Source: Eubacterium callanderi
GTDB taxonomy: Bacteria > Bacillota > Clostridia > Eubacteriales > Eubacteriaceae
Direction of reading: 5' to 3'
Assembly (NCBI RefSeq): GCF_900142645.1
Contig: NZ_FRBP01000006.1
Location: 1-64,000 of the forward strand
DNA: 64,000 nt
Shown here: in pieces, positions 15,844-23,305 of the stretch
How positions within the stretch are numbered: position 1 is the first letter of the stretch
Layout: the number at the start of each line of letters is the position of its first letter
Translations under genes and position numbers: made by a program
Notes under the pieces: generated by a model
What the model saw: the letters and a program-made list of their open reading frames with translations, nothing else
The model's database searches: none
What the model was told of the DNA's origin: nothing

Positions 15844-17475
15844 ATGCTGACCCCAGAACAATATGACCAGATTGCCGATCACCTGACCGGCCTTTTCCAG
15901 GATCTGGAAGCTTTCATCATCCAGGACTTTGTAAGGCGGGTCACCACCGCAGGCACCATCACCGAAACTGCGAGGTACCAGATCATTAAAACGGAGCAGA
16001 TGGGGCTGAGCACCCAGGCCATCAAAGAAGCCCTTCAACAGGCTTTAAACATCTCAAACGAAGAAATCGACCACCTGTTTAAGGAATGGGGGCTTGAAGC
16101 CATAAGGGTAGAAAACGGCATTGCCAGCCAGGCGGGGATTGATCCCATAACACTGGAAACCCACCCGGAACTCGAACTGATCATCGAATCCGCCATCGAC
16201 CAGACAAAAGGCGAGCTGGTCAACATGACCGGCACCCTGGGCTTTGCGCAGAAGATCAACGGCAAAATTGTCTTTACCGAGCTGTCCCAGTATTTTCAGA
16301 AAGAAATGGACTTTGTGCAGATGCAGGTTCAGAGCGGGGCCCTGGATTATAACAGCGCCATAAGGCAGAGCGTGAAACGTATGGCCGATAGCGGACTTAG
16401 AACAGTTGACTATGCCAGCGGCTGGAGTAACCACCTGGATGTCCCTGCGCGACGGGCAACCCTCACCGGCGCTAACCAGATGTCCGGCAAGCTGACCGAC
16501 GCCCTGGGCGAGGAAATGGCCTGCAACTTTGTTGAGGTCACGGCCCACGCCGGGGCCAGAAACACTGGCAGCGGTCCCGCGAACCATGCCAGCTGGCAGG
16601 GAAAGGTCTATGCCCGGAAAGGTGAGACTAAAGAGTATCCAAACCTTGTGAAGGCAACCGGCTATGGAACGGGCGCAGGCCTGAAAGGCTGGAACTGCCG
16701 GCATGACTATAACAACTTCTGGCCCGGTTATTCCGAACGCACCTGGACGGACGAAGAACTGGCCAACATTGACCCGCCGCCCTTTTCCTACAAAGGCAGG
16801 GAGTATGACTATTACGCCGCCAACCAACGGCAGCGCGCCATTGAGCGGGCGATCCGGAAAACCAAACGGGAGCTGATCGGCTATGACGCAGCTGGAGATA
16901 AGGAAGCCTTCACCGCTGCCAGTATCAAGCTCCAACGGCAGCGGCAGGAATATCAGAGCTTCAGCAAAGCCGCAGATTTAAGGCAGAAACCCGAACGGCA
17001 TCAGGTGTATGGGTTTGACCGTAAGATTGGTCAGAAGGCCACACAGGCCAGAAAAAAGGTTGTAGATAAAGCCAATCAGCAGTATAATAAGGGTAGCGAA
17101 GAAGCCAATGTGAATGCATACCAGCGGGATGAACAAACGCGAAAGAAAATCCGTGAAGACTATCCCAAAATGATTCTGGAAGGGAAACAAGGTAAGCATC
17201 TGATTGGTCATAACAACTACACCAAAGGTAAGAGTTACCTGACGATTTCCCTTGAGGAAGCGCAACGGCTTGTTGATCAATACGCGGGTACGGGAGAGAT
17301 AAAGCGTGACAGTAAAGAGAAATGGACGCATAAAGAGTTTATAACCCTTGATCACGTGATTGGGGTGGTTGTTGATCCAGAAACTGGTAAAAAAACCGAA
17401 ACGCGCCGATGCGCCATTCACTATTCAAATAAAGGCACACATATTGTGCCCGCAAAGGAGGTCGAGAATGCTTAG
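15844..17475 (+). CDS. minor head protein with C-terminal polymorphic toxin (type 50) domain
   Basis: 543 residues. Residues about 1-330 are a phage minor capsid protein (Phage_min_cap2 type), recognised by the end signature LKGWNCRHDYNNFWPG. Residues about 330-425 are a charged helical linker. Residues about 430-543 match the Ntox50 polymorphic toxin domain: GKHLIGHNNYTKGKSYLTI, DHVIGVVVDPETGKKTETRR and IHYSNKGTHIVPAKE. That domain is a predicted RNase (His residues of GHNNY and THIVPAK are candidates). It would be carried in the virion or act in the host. The next gene overlaps by 8 nt and may encode the partner/immunity protein. Domain call by recognition; toxicity is inferred. Confidence 0.8.
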   Translation: MLTPEQYDQIADHLTGLFQDLEAFIIQDFVRRVTTAGTITETARYQIIKTEQMGLSTQAIKEALQQALNISNEEIDHLFKEWGLEAIRVENGIASQAGIDPITLETHPELELIIESAIDQTKGELVNMTGTLGFAQKINGKIVFTELSQYFQKEMDFVQMQVQSGALDYNSAIRQSVKRMADSGLRTVDYASGWSNHLDVPARRATLTGANQMSGKLTDALGEEMACNFVEVTAHAGARNTGSGPANHASWQGKVYARKGETKEYPNLVKATGYGTGAGLKGWNCRHDYNNFWPGYSERTWTDEELANIDPPPFSYKGREYDYYAANQRQRAIERAIRKTKRELIGYDAAGDKEAFTAASIKLQRQRQEYQSFSKAADLRQKPERHQVYGFDRKIGQKATQARKKVVDKANQQYNKGSEEANVNAYQRDEQTRKKIREDYPKMILEGKQGKHLIGHNNYTKGKSYLTISLEEAQRLVDQYAGTGEIKRDSKEKWTHKEFITLDHVIGVVVDPETGKKTETRRCAIHYSNKGTHIVPAKEVENA

Positions 17476-17701
17476 TCCAAAGGAAAAAGAACTGTATGAC
17501 AGCGTAGGGAAGCGGATAAAAGCGACAATTGCCCATGGTGATGTATTCATCGGTCATTGCACGGAGTTTACAGACGCCTATGATAATGAGCCTGAGGAAG
17601 CCAGTATTACACTCAGAGACCCTGAGAAAAACGGAAAACCTTTCCCTGGGTTGATTGAGCTTTTCCTCAACGAAATCAAAAGTATTGAAGTTTTAGACTA
17701 A
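17468..17701 (+). CDS. small Sm-like protein, candidate immunity partner of the toxin domain
   Basis: ATG 17468 lies inside the end of the minor head gene with AAGGAGG upstream, so translation is coupled. The 77-residue product has an alternation of beta strands, GDVFIGHCTEFTDAYDNEPE then ASITLRD and ELFLNEIKSIEVL, reminiscent of an Sm/LSm barrel. Similar small proteins occur behind phage Ntox50 genes, but I cannot prove function. A neutraliser of the toxin during virion production is the obvious idea. An intrinsic terminator overlaps the stop codon. Confidence 0.55.
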   Translation: MLSPKEKELYDSVGKRIKATIAHGDVFIGHCTEFTDAYDNEPEEASITLRDPEKNGKPFPGLIELFLNEIKSIEVLD

Positions 17702-17733
17702 CCACCAACCGGCAAAGCGGAAGGTGGTTTTTT
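17701..17733 (+). terminator. intrinsic terminator after toxin partner gene
   Basis: ACCACC (17701-17706) pairs with GGTGGT (17723-17728) around an inner CCG/CGG pair, followed by six T. It would reduce read-through from the head genes into the following small genes. Confidence 0.8.
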
Positions 17734-17757
17734 AGTGCACCAAATAAGGAGGAGAAC

Positions 17758-17910
17758 ATGCTGACATTAGCTTTGTTATGGATGATAGGACACGCATTAG
17801 AATTACCAACGACCTACTGGGTAATCTGGCGGATCATGGTCGCATTGAGCCCGATACGCCTGCTGATCAATGTATATAAGGCTGGAAAAGATAGCGGGAA
17901 CAACGGTTAG
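17758..17910 (+). CDS. small membrane protein, 50 aa
   Basis: ATG 17758 follows GGAGGAGAAC. The product has a hydrophobic N-terminal half (LTLALLWMIGHALEL) and a second apolar stretch (YWVIWRIMVALSPIRLLINV), so one or two membrane spans, then a short polar tail. The same 13-nt ribosome binding and start sequence precedes the next gene, suggesting the pair arose or moved together. No family recognised. Confidence 0.5.
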   Translation: MLTLALLWMIGHALELPTTYWVIWRIMVALSPIRLLINVYKAGKDSGNNG

Positions 17911-17919
17911 GAGGAGAAC

Positions 17920-18105
17920 ATGCTAATAGATTTTATGCCCTATGACTTTTGCAAAATAAACTGTCCCTTACAGGCACTTGTGATTGAAACAGAGATATGC
18001 GGATACGCAAGCGACCCCTGTAAAACCTACAAAAACTCGCTGGAATGCACCAACCGCGAAACATGCCGGGCATTTCTGGCATTTGAGAAAGGCAGCGAAA
18101 AATGA
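17920..18105 (+). CDS. Cys-rich small protein, 61 aa
   Basis: ATG 17920 has the same GGAGGAGAAC leader as the gene before. Six Cys residues occur (FCKINCPLQ, EICGYASDPCKTY, LECTNRETCRAF), in spacing that could hold a metal ion. No known family recognised. It overlaps the next gene by 4 nt, making an operon of four small genes between toxin partner and scaffold. Confidence 0.5.
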   Translation: MLIDFMPYDFCKINCPLQALVIETEICGYASDPCKTYKNSLECTNRETCRAFLAFEKGSEK

Positions 18106-18410
18106 GTTTACCAAAAAAAGTTAAAATTGGCTGGAAAGAATATAAGATTTTAGAGCAGCCACCAGACGAAGCCTTAATTGACGGCGGCACCATCTGTTAC
18201 GGCCAGGTTTTTTATGACCGGCAGGAGATTTATATCAATAAAAATTACCGAAAGAAACACAAGAAGGCAACGCTGTTGCACGAGGTGATCCATGCCATTG
18301 ATGAACAGTACAGCATTGACTTAAAAGAGGAGCAGGTTGTCAGTCTTACACACGGCCTTATGTCTGTTTTAAAGGATAATCCGGCATTGCTTCGGAAGGA
18401 GAGAGAATAA
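18102..18410 (+). CDS. HEXXH small metallopeptidase-like protein
   Basis: 102 residues with the zinc-binding helix TLLHEVIHAID (HExxH) at about residue 65, flanked by strands that match small phage metallopeptidase-like proteins (YGQVFYDRQEIYINKNYRK before it). The third zinc ligand may be the His in SLTHGLMSVL. Substrate unknown; related proteins are seen in phage head regions and in ImmA-like repressor cleavage. It overlaps its neighbours by 4 and 1 nt. Confidence 0.6.
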   Translation: MSLPKKVKIGWKEYKILEQPPDEALIDGGTICYGQVFYDRQEIYINKNYRKKHKKATLLHEVIHAIDEQYSIDLKEEQVVSLTHGLMSVLKDNPALLRKERE

Positions 18411-18682
18411 TGGCAAGTTACGTTAAAAAGCCCGTTGTCATTGAAGCATTTCAGTATGACGGCGATTTCATGAACCGCGACGGTACCTATTACGTGCCAG
18501 AGTGGGCACAGACAGCACTGGAGCAGGGCACGTTACATTTTGATGGCCCGGAATTACAGATTCGGACATTAGAGGGCCCGTTGCGTGTGAGTGTTGGTGA
18601 TTATATTATCAAAGGCGTACAAAACGAATTGTACCCCTGCAAACCTGATATTTTCAGACAAACTTACAGTTTACTTGAATAA
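18410..18682 (+). CDS. hypothetical phage protein, 90 aa
   Basis: The product starts MASYVKKPVVIEAFQYDG and ends VGDYIIKGVQNELYPCKPDI, a widespread small phage family (YIIKG.. YPCKPDIF) with an all-beta look and no assigned function. It starts on the last base of the preceding stop (TAATGG). A hairpin terminator follows 29 nt after its stop. Confidence 0.65.
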   Translation: MASYVKKPVVIEAFQYDGDFMNRDGTYYVPEWAQTALEQGTLHFDGPELQIRTLEGPLRVSVGDYIIKGVQNELYPCKPDIFRQTYSLLE

Positions 18683-18710
18683 ATGACGGAGGTGATCCCA
18701 CATCTCGCCA

Positions 18711-18737
18711 AAGACGTGCGTCAACGTCTTATTTTTA
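18711..18737 (+). terminator. probable intrinsic terminator
   Basis: AAGACG (18711-18716) pairs with CGTCTT (18725-18730), followed by ATTTTTA. It separates the small-gene cluster from the scaffold/capsid genes; 18738-18830 shows no gene. Confidence 0.55.
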
Positions 18738-18830
18738 TACTCAAATCCGGGACCGTCCCTAAGTCGCGAAACTAAGGGAGCACAGAGGACGCGACCCTCG
18801 CGAAAAAAGCGCAGTGCTTGAAAGGAACAC

Positions 18831-19445
18831 ATGAAACGAGCAACCCTTGAGGCCATGGGCCTTGAAAAAGAACAGATTGACCAGATTCTGGATGAAAACA
18901 GCGCGGACATTGGCAGAGAACGGGCCAAGGCCGACGCGAAGCAGGAAAAAATCAGCGCACTGGAAGGCGAGCTTTCCAAGAAGGACGCCGAGATTGAAGC
19001 ACTCAAAAAAGCAGACCCCGAGGGCTTGCAAACCAAGCTTACTGAGCTGCAAAAGAAGTATGACACGGACATTGCGGCCTGGGAGGAGAAAGAAGCCAAA
19101 CGCACCTATGAAGAACGCCGCGCCGCTTTCTTTGGTGATACAACCTTTACAGATGATTACACAAAACGCGGTATATTGGCTGAATTCGACGAAAAAGGCT
19201 TTGAGTATGACGAAGCCTCCGGAACCTTTAAAGACGCGGATACGTGGCTGTCTGAGCTGAAAAACAGCGTCCCGACCGCCTTCCGGGATCCGAAGACCAT
19301 TCCCCAGATTGTGAACCCCTCCAAGGGTGACCCTGGGGACATGAGCATCACCGCGGATCAATTCAAGAATATGACGTACATGGAAAAATTAAAATTCAAA
19401 AACGAACAGCCAGACGCTTATAAAGCGCTCAAAACGGCTGAGTAA
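18831..19445 (+). CDS. phage scaffolding protein (GP20 type)
   Basis: 204 residues, ATG 18831 behind GAAAGGAAC. Residues about 20-105 form a long coiled coil rich in Lys, Glu and Ala (KISALEGELSKKDAEIEALK), typical of phage minor structural GP20/scaffold proteins that shape the prohead and leave before DNA entry. It lies 12 nt before the major capsid gene, the standard position. The C-terminal segment (QFKNMTYMEKLKFKNEQPDA) would contact the capsid protein. Confidence 0.85.
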   Translation: MKRATLEAMGLEKEQIDQILDENSADIGRERAKADAKQEKISALEGELSKKDAEIEALKKADPEGLQTKLTELQKKYDTDIAAWEEKEAKRTYEERRAAFFGDTTFTDDYTKRGILAEFDEKGFEYDEASGTFKDADTWLSELKNSVPTAFRDPKTIPQIVNPSKGDPGDMSITADQFKNMTYMEKLKFKNEQPDAYKALKTAE

Positions 19446-19457
19446 GGAGATTAAATT

Positions 19458-20486
19458 ATGGCGGGAACTTTTTTAAACTACCCCTTTGACGAAGAACTGT
19501 TTATGCAGGCATGGGCCGAAGAACCCGATCCTGTAAAGACCGCGCTGCTTGACAGCGGCGTCATGGTGGAGGATTCCCAGATTGCCGGACAGATCGCCGG
19601 CGGGGGCAACCTATACACCATCCCATTCTACAAACCATTATCCGGTACCCCAGCGAACTACGATGGCTCCACCGACGTGCCCGTCGAAGAAACCGCTGCG
19701 GATTGCCAGTCCGGTGTGGTCTATGGCCGCACCCAGGGCTTTATGGCCCGTGACTTTGTGTCTGACCTTTCCGGCGCAGACCCCATGGGGCATATCGCAG
19801 CATCGGTGGCGCGTTTTTGGAACCGCTACCGTCAGGCCGTTATCCTCAAGGTACTGTCCGCTATTTTCGGCATTACAACCCCAGCCGATTGGAAAAACAA
19901 GCATACTGCAGAGGAAGTGTCCGCCACCGCAGACCCGGCCCTGATTACCGCCACCCACCTCAACGACCTGGCAACCCAGGCGTGCGGAGACAACAAAAAC
20001 ATTTTTCAGCTGGCCATCATGCATTCCGATGTGGCCAAAACCCTGGAAAATCTCCAGCTGCTGGAATTCTGGAAACAGACCGACGCCAACGGCATTCAGC
20101 GCCCGGTCAACCTGGCTTCCTGCAATGGCTATACTGTGCTCATTGATGATGGTGTACCGGTTGAGGCAGTGGGCGGCGAAGGCGCCAATAAGGCACTGAA
20201 GAAATATACCACCTACCTGCTGGGAACCGGCGTGCTGCGCCATGCCAACGGGAAACTGGACAAGCCGGGAGCCGTGCCCGTGCGTGACGAAATCACCAAC
20301 GGCGGTCAGGAAACCCTGGTGACCCGCATTCGTGAAACCATCCATCCGAACGGATTCAGCTTCAAGATTCCAACCAGCAGCTGGACGGAATCCCCGACCG
20401 ATGCGCAGCTGGCCGCCACCGCCAACTGGGCATGCAAGTTCAACCCGAAGGCGATTCCGATCGCGAGACTGATCACTAACGGTTAA
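19458..20486 (+). CDS. major capsid protein
   Basis: 342 residues, strong AAGGAG site, following the scaffold gene. The sequence has the feel of an HK97-fold capsid protein: N-arm (MAGTFLNYPFDEELFMQAW), a long helix region and a beta-rich P/A domain (ASCNGYTVLIDDGVPV, TTYLLGTGVLRHANG) and an ending PKAIPIARLITNG common to this group. No sign of cleavage or truncation. Identification rests on position, size and general pattern. Confidence 0.85.
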   Translation: MAGTFLNYPFDEELFMQAWAEEPDPVKTALLDSGVMVEDSQIAGQIAGGGNLYTIPFYKPLSGTPANYDGSTDVPVEETAADCQSGVVYGRTQGFMARDFVSDLSGADPMGHIAASVARFWNRYRQAVILKVLSAIFGITTPADWKNKHTAEEVSATADPALITATHLNDLATQACGDNKNIFQLAIMHSDVAKTLENLQLLEFWKQTDANGIQRPVNLASCNGYTVLIDDGVPVEAVGGEGANKALKKYTTYLLGTGVLRHANGKLDKPGAVPVRDEITNGGQETLVTRIRETIHPNGFSFKIPTSSWTESPTDAQLAATANWACKFNPKAIPIARLITNG

Positions 20487-20501
20487 GAAGGAGGCGTAAA
20501 C

Positions 20502-20870
20502 ATGATTTACGCAGATTTTGAGTATTACCGAGACGTCTTTCATGGGACGAAGATTAAGGAACAAGCAGAATTCGAGGGGCTTGCGGTCAAAGCGACCGCG
20601 GACCTCGACAGGCTGACCTTTGGACGGATTGACCCAGAGGCGCCCATCAGTGAAGCGGTCAAAAACGCCATGTGCGCGGTGGCCGAAACGCGAAAGGCTC
20701 ACGCGTCCGGCGAGGCGGGCATTGCCTCGGCGACCATTGGCAGAAAATCCGTGACCTACGCAAACGCGGACAAGCAGACCCTGGAGCGCGACAGCACCAA
20801 AGCCGCTTACCCGTTTCTGATCAACACAGGTTTGCTCTACCGAGGGTTTTACCCGGGTGAAAACCGATGA
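20502..20870 (+). CDS. head-tail connector protein (Gp6-like)
   Basis: 122 residues, mainly helical, starting MIYADFEYYRDVFHGTKI and ending in a Tyr-rich tail (LLYRGFYPGENR). This is the first connector gene after the capsid, like the HK97 gp6 / SPP1 gp15 adaptor ring that binds the portal. It overlaps the next gene by 4 nt. Confidence 0.72.
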   Translation: MIYADFEYYRDVFHGTKIKEQAEFEGLAVKATADLDRLTFGRIDPEAPISEAVKNAMCAVAETRKAHASGEAGIASATIGRKSVTYANADKQTLERDSTKAAYPFLINTGLLYRGFYPGENR

Positions 20871-21217
20871 TTGAGCCCAACGCCGATATCACCATCGTCC
20901 ATCTGAACGACGAAGGACCCCCGGATACCGACCATATCTATGGCGTGGATTGGCAGGGGGAGCGCAAGACGGGCGTCACCGACAACGGCCTTCAGGCAGC
21001 GGATGTGATTACCATCTTTATCCCCAAGAGCCGCAAAGACACAATAACCATGCAGAAAACCGATTTTGTGGTGCGAGGGATTAAAACCTACAACGAAACA
21101 GGCAAAGCCCTGCGGCGGGCCTTGGAAAAGGATCAGGCTGTCACCATCCTTTCGATAGTGGACAACCTGGATTTCAGACCTGAGTTACTCGCGCACATTG
21201 AACTGGGGTGTAAATAA
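20867..21217 (+). CDS. head closure / minor capsid protein
   Basis: 116 residues, beta-rich, second connector gene (SPP1 gp16 position). It contains YGVDWQGERKTGVTDNGLQA and ITIFIPKSRKDT, seen in putative minor capsid proteins of Firmicute siphoviruses. It starts within the last codons of the previous gene and its stop TAA overlaps the next ATG (TAATGG). Probably forms the stopper ring holding DNA in the head. Confidence 0.65.
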   Translation: MIEPNADITIVHLNDEGPPDTDHIYGVDWQGERKTGVTDNGLQAADVITIFIPKSRKDTITMQKTDFVVRGIKTYNETGKALRRALEKDQAVTILSIVDNLDFRPELLAHIELGCK

Positions 21218-21657
21218 TGGCAAAAGGGACAAAAATCCGCCTGGAAATGGACAGCGCCCACAAGATTCTGTCCAAGCGCAAGCTGGGAAAGGGCGGTGAA
21301 GCCCAGAAGAAACTCCTGACCGAGATAAGAAGGGCAACCGACCCTTATGTCCCCAAGGATACTGGACACCTTAAAAACACCTCGCGTATCGTCCCATCCA
21401 AAGGGCAGCTGATCTACCCGGGACCTTACGCGCGGTACCAGTATTACGGTAAGGTCATGGGCCCCAACATCCCAATCATGCAGGATGGGATGCTGGAAGG
21501 CTTCTTTTCAAAAGCCCCGAAAAAGCTGACCAATAAAAAGTTAAAGTATGCCGGCGCCCCCATGCGGGGCTCCCATTGGGCTACCCGAGCATGGGCCGCC
21601 CGGGGTGACGCCATTGTAAGGGCCGTGGCCGGCATGATTGGAGGAAAAGCAAAATGA
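21217..21657 (+). CDS. minor capsid / tail completion protein
   Basis: 146 residues, basic, with the Minor_capsid_2-like core PYVPKDTGHLKNTSRI and YPGPYARYQYYGKVM, then SHWATRAWAARGDAIVRAV at the end. The family sits between head closure and tail terminator and joins tail to head. It overlaps the next gene by 4 nt. Confidence 0.72.
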   Translation: MAKGTKIRLEMDSAHKILSKRKLGKGGEAQKKLLTEIRRATDPYVPKDTGHLKNTSRIVPSKGQLIYPGPYARYQYYGKVMGPNIPIMQDGMLEGFFSKAPKKLTNKKLKYAGAPMRGSHWATRAWAARGDAIVRAVAGMIGGKAK

Positions 21658-22115
21658 AACCCTTCATCGAGGTGGTGCGGGACTTTATCAAGACCTGCCC
21701 CTACCTACCCGAGTTTGAATCCGGCGTGAAGCAGATCGGCGTGGACTTTCTCGGGGAAGACCCGGAAACCTACGTAGTTGAGAGCATGCCCGTGGATCCG
21801 GTGGTTAAGACTTATGTTAACGGTGATGCGGAAAAACAGTTTGGCTTTATCTTTGCCAGCAAGGAATACTATGGCCGGGACGCTATCATCAACATTGAAA
21901 ATCTCGGCTTTTATGACAACTTCGCTCTGTGGCTGACCCAGCAGACCATGTTCAAGAAACTGCCAAAGCTGGACGGCGGGCGGACCGCCCTCAGCATGGA
22001 AGCCACCCTGACCCCTTATCTGTTTGACGTGGACCCTGACGCGAGCGTTGCCCGTTACCAGATCCAGTGTGTATTAAAATATTTTGAGCCGGCGCCAGAG
22101 GAGCCCGGCATGTAA
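21654..22115 (+). CDS. tail terminator / minor capsid protein
   Basis: 153 residues in the tail-terminator position (before the tail tube gene). It contains KTCPYLPEFESGVKQIGVDF at the start and a beta-rich C-terminus (RYQIQCVLKYFEPAPEE). Such proteins cap the tail tube at its head end. The assignment follows synteny more than motif. Confidence 0.65.
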   Translation: MKPFIEVVRDFIKTCPYLPEFESGVKQIGVDFLGEDPETYVVESMPVDPVVKTYVNGDAEKQFGFIFASKEYYGRDAIINIENLGFYDNFALWLTQQTMFKKLPKLDGGRTALSMEATLTPYLFDVDPDASVARYQIQCVLKYFEPAPEEPGM

Positions 22116-22127
22116 GGAGGAACAGTA

Positions 22128-22616
22128 ATGGAAAAACTCATGCGGTACAATATCGCGGATTATTTAAATATCGGAACCGATACCGAAGAATACGCCCTGA
22201 TGGGCACAGGCTTTAACAGCCTCAATGAAAGCCCCAACGCCCAGGTGGACACCAAGGCCTACATCAACGACAAATCGACCTCATCCACCACCACGGGCTA
22301 CCAGGGGCAATTCCCTTTTGAAGCGGACATGATCAAAGATGAACGAGCCCTCATGAAGCTCTATGAGATTGGGCGCAATCAGAAGACCGGCGTGGATGCC
22401 GAGGTGGACTACGTGCGCGTGGAACTCTTTGAACCCGTTGCCAGCAAGGAAAACACCTTTAAGGCCCGTAAGTTCCGATGCTCCACTGAAATTTCGGACA
22501 TTTCCGGTGAAGGGGCACAGCCCCTGGTACTCTCCGGCAACCTGAACCAGGTGGGTGACCTGATCGACGGCGAGTTTAACACCACCACCAGGACCTTTAC
22601 ACCTGCGGGGGAGTAA
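22128..22616 (+). CDS. major tail (tube) protein, short form
   Basis: 162 residues behind AAGGAGGAAC. Landmarks: YALMGTGFNSLNESPNAQVD, followed by TGYQGQFPFEADMIKDERAL, typical tail-tube sequences of Firmicute siphoviruses. Polymerises into the tail tube around the tape measure. The zero-frame product ends with TRTFTPAGE. Just before the stop lies a five-G slip site, followed by a strong stem-loop, through which a -1 shift would append the Ig-like domain encoded to 22894. The ratio of short to long form would set decoration of the tail. Confidence 0.82.
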   Translation: MEKLMRYNIADYLNIGTDTEEYALMGTGFNSLNESPNAQVDTKAYINDKSTSSTTTGYQGQFPFEADMIKDERALMKLYEIGRNQKTGVDAEVDYVRVELFEPVASKENTFKARKFRCSTEISDISGEGAQPLVLSGNLNQVGDLIDGEFNTTTRTFTPAGE

Positions 22617-22663
22617 AAACCCCGCTGAAGGCCGTCTCAATCGCTGGGACGGCCAAAGTGGGG
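22607..22663 (+). promoter_or_regulatory. -1 ribosomal frameshift signal in tail tube gene
   Basis: Five G (22607-22611) let the tRNA on GGG (22608-22610) slip back one base to GGG (22607-22609), just before the TAA at 22614. Six to nine nt on begins a two-tier stem: CCCC (22620-22623) with GGGG (22660-22663), enclosing a perfect GGCCGTC/GACGGCC (22630-22636 / 22648-22654). The overlap window between frames is only 22580-22616, which forces the shift here. Site, spacing and stem match known frameshift signals; efficiency unknown. Confidence 0.7.
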
Positions 22664-22894
22664 CAGACCTTAACCGCTAATATCGACCCGACCGATGCGA
22701 CTACGACTTACCAGTGGAAGGTTGCTGACAGCGTGAGTGGCAGCTATAGTGATATCCCAGAAGCGACAAATAAAACCCTGCTTCTCGCAGCCGAACAGCA
22801 GGGCAAGTTTATAAAAGCAGAAGCAACGGGTACCGGAAAATTTGAGGGTACCAAACTGAGCGCTGCAACCGCAGCCGTGGCCCCGCAGGCCTGA
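22613..22894 (+). CDS. Ig-like C-terminal extension of tail tube protein (frameshift product)
   Basis: This frame (-1 relative to the tail tube gene) has no good start of its own; it is open from 22580 and runs GVKTPLKAVSIAGTAKVGQ then TLTANIDPTDATTTYQWKV, GKFIKAEATGTGKFEG and ends at TGA 22894. The pattern VGQTLTA..TYQW....G..Y....G is a bacterial Ig-like fold common on phage tail tubes. Translated only through the -1 slip, it would give a tail protein about 93 residues longer. Likely function: surface-exposed weak binding to cell-wall sugars. Confidence 0.7.
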   Translation, partial: VKTPLKAVSIAGTAKVGQTLTANIDPTDATTTYQWKVADSVSGSYSDIPEATNKTLLLAAEQQGKFIKAEATGTGKFEGTKLSAATAAVAPQA

Positions 22895-22918
22895 ACAATG
22901 AAAGCGAGGAAGTAAGCA

Positions 22919-23305
22919 ATGCGTAAATTTACCTTTAGCCAGAGCGCGATCCCAATTGATATAGAAGACCAGCATTTTGAGATTCCCTTTAACCAGGGAT
23001 TATTTGCTAAGAAAGATAAGATCGTCAAGGAGTCCCAAAAGGCTCTGAAAGCAATCAAGAAAGACGCTGACGAACAAGCAGCCCTTGATAAGGTTTTCGC
23101 TTTTTTTAAAACCTCCATGGATGAACTCCTTGGAGAGGGCGCCCATGATAAAATCTTTGGCAGCCGGAAACAGGACGTCATTGAGGAAACCGATGTGCTG
23201 TACTTTGTCATCGGCCAGATCAACGCCTATGAGCAGAGCCGTTACCAGCCGCAAAATGCCAAAGCGCCCACGACCAGGCCTGCCAAAAAGAAGAAAAAGA
23301 AATGA
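22919..23305 (+). CDS. tail assembly chaperone (gpG-like)
   Basis: 128 residues, helical and charged, starting MRKFTFSQSAIPIDIEDQHF and ending in a run of Lys (TRPAKKKKKK). It is in the place of the first tail chaperone, between tail tube and tape measure. Its last codons lie in an A-rich tract (AAAAAGAAGAAAAAG) and the next gene is in the -1 frame and open through this tract, so a gpG-GT type fusion may be made. Confidence 0.7.
   Translation: MRKFTFSQSAIPIDIEDQHFEIPFNQGLFAKKDKIVKESQKALKAIKKDADEQAALDKVFAFFKTSMDELLGEGAHDKIFGSRKQDVIEETDVLYFVIGQINAYEQSRYQPQNAKAPTTRPAKKKKKK

Noticed and set aside
16054-16935. Long minus-strand open frame opposite the minor head gene
   Set aside because: Same reason: complementary shadow with unnatural composition.
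19638-20702. Long minus-strand open frame opposite the capsid gene
   Set aside because: Shadow of a GC-rich + gene: no ribosome binding site, no family features, strand opposite to the operon.
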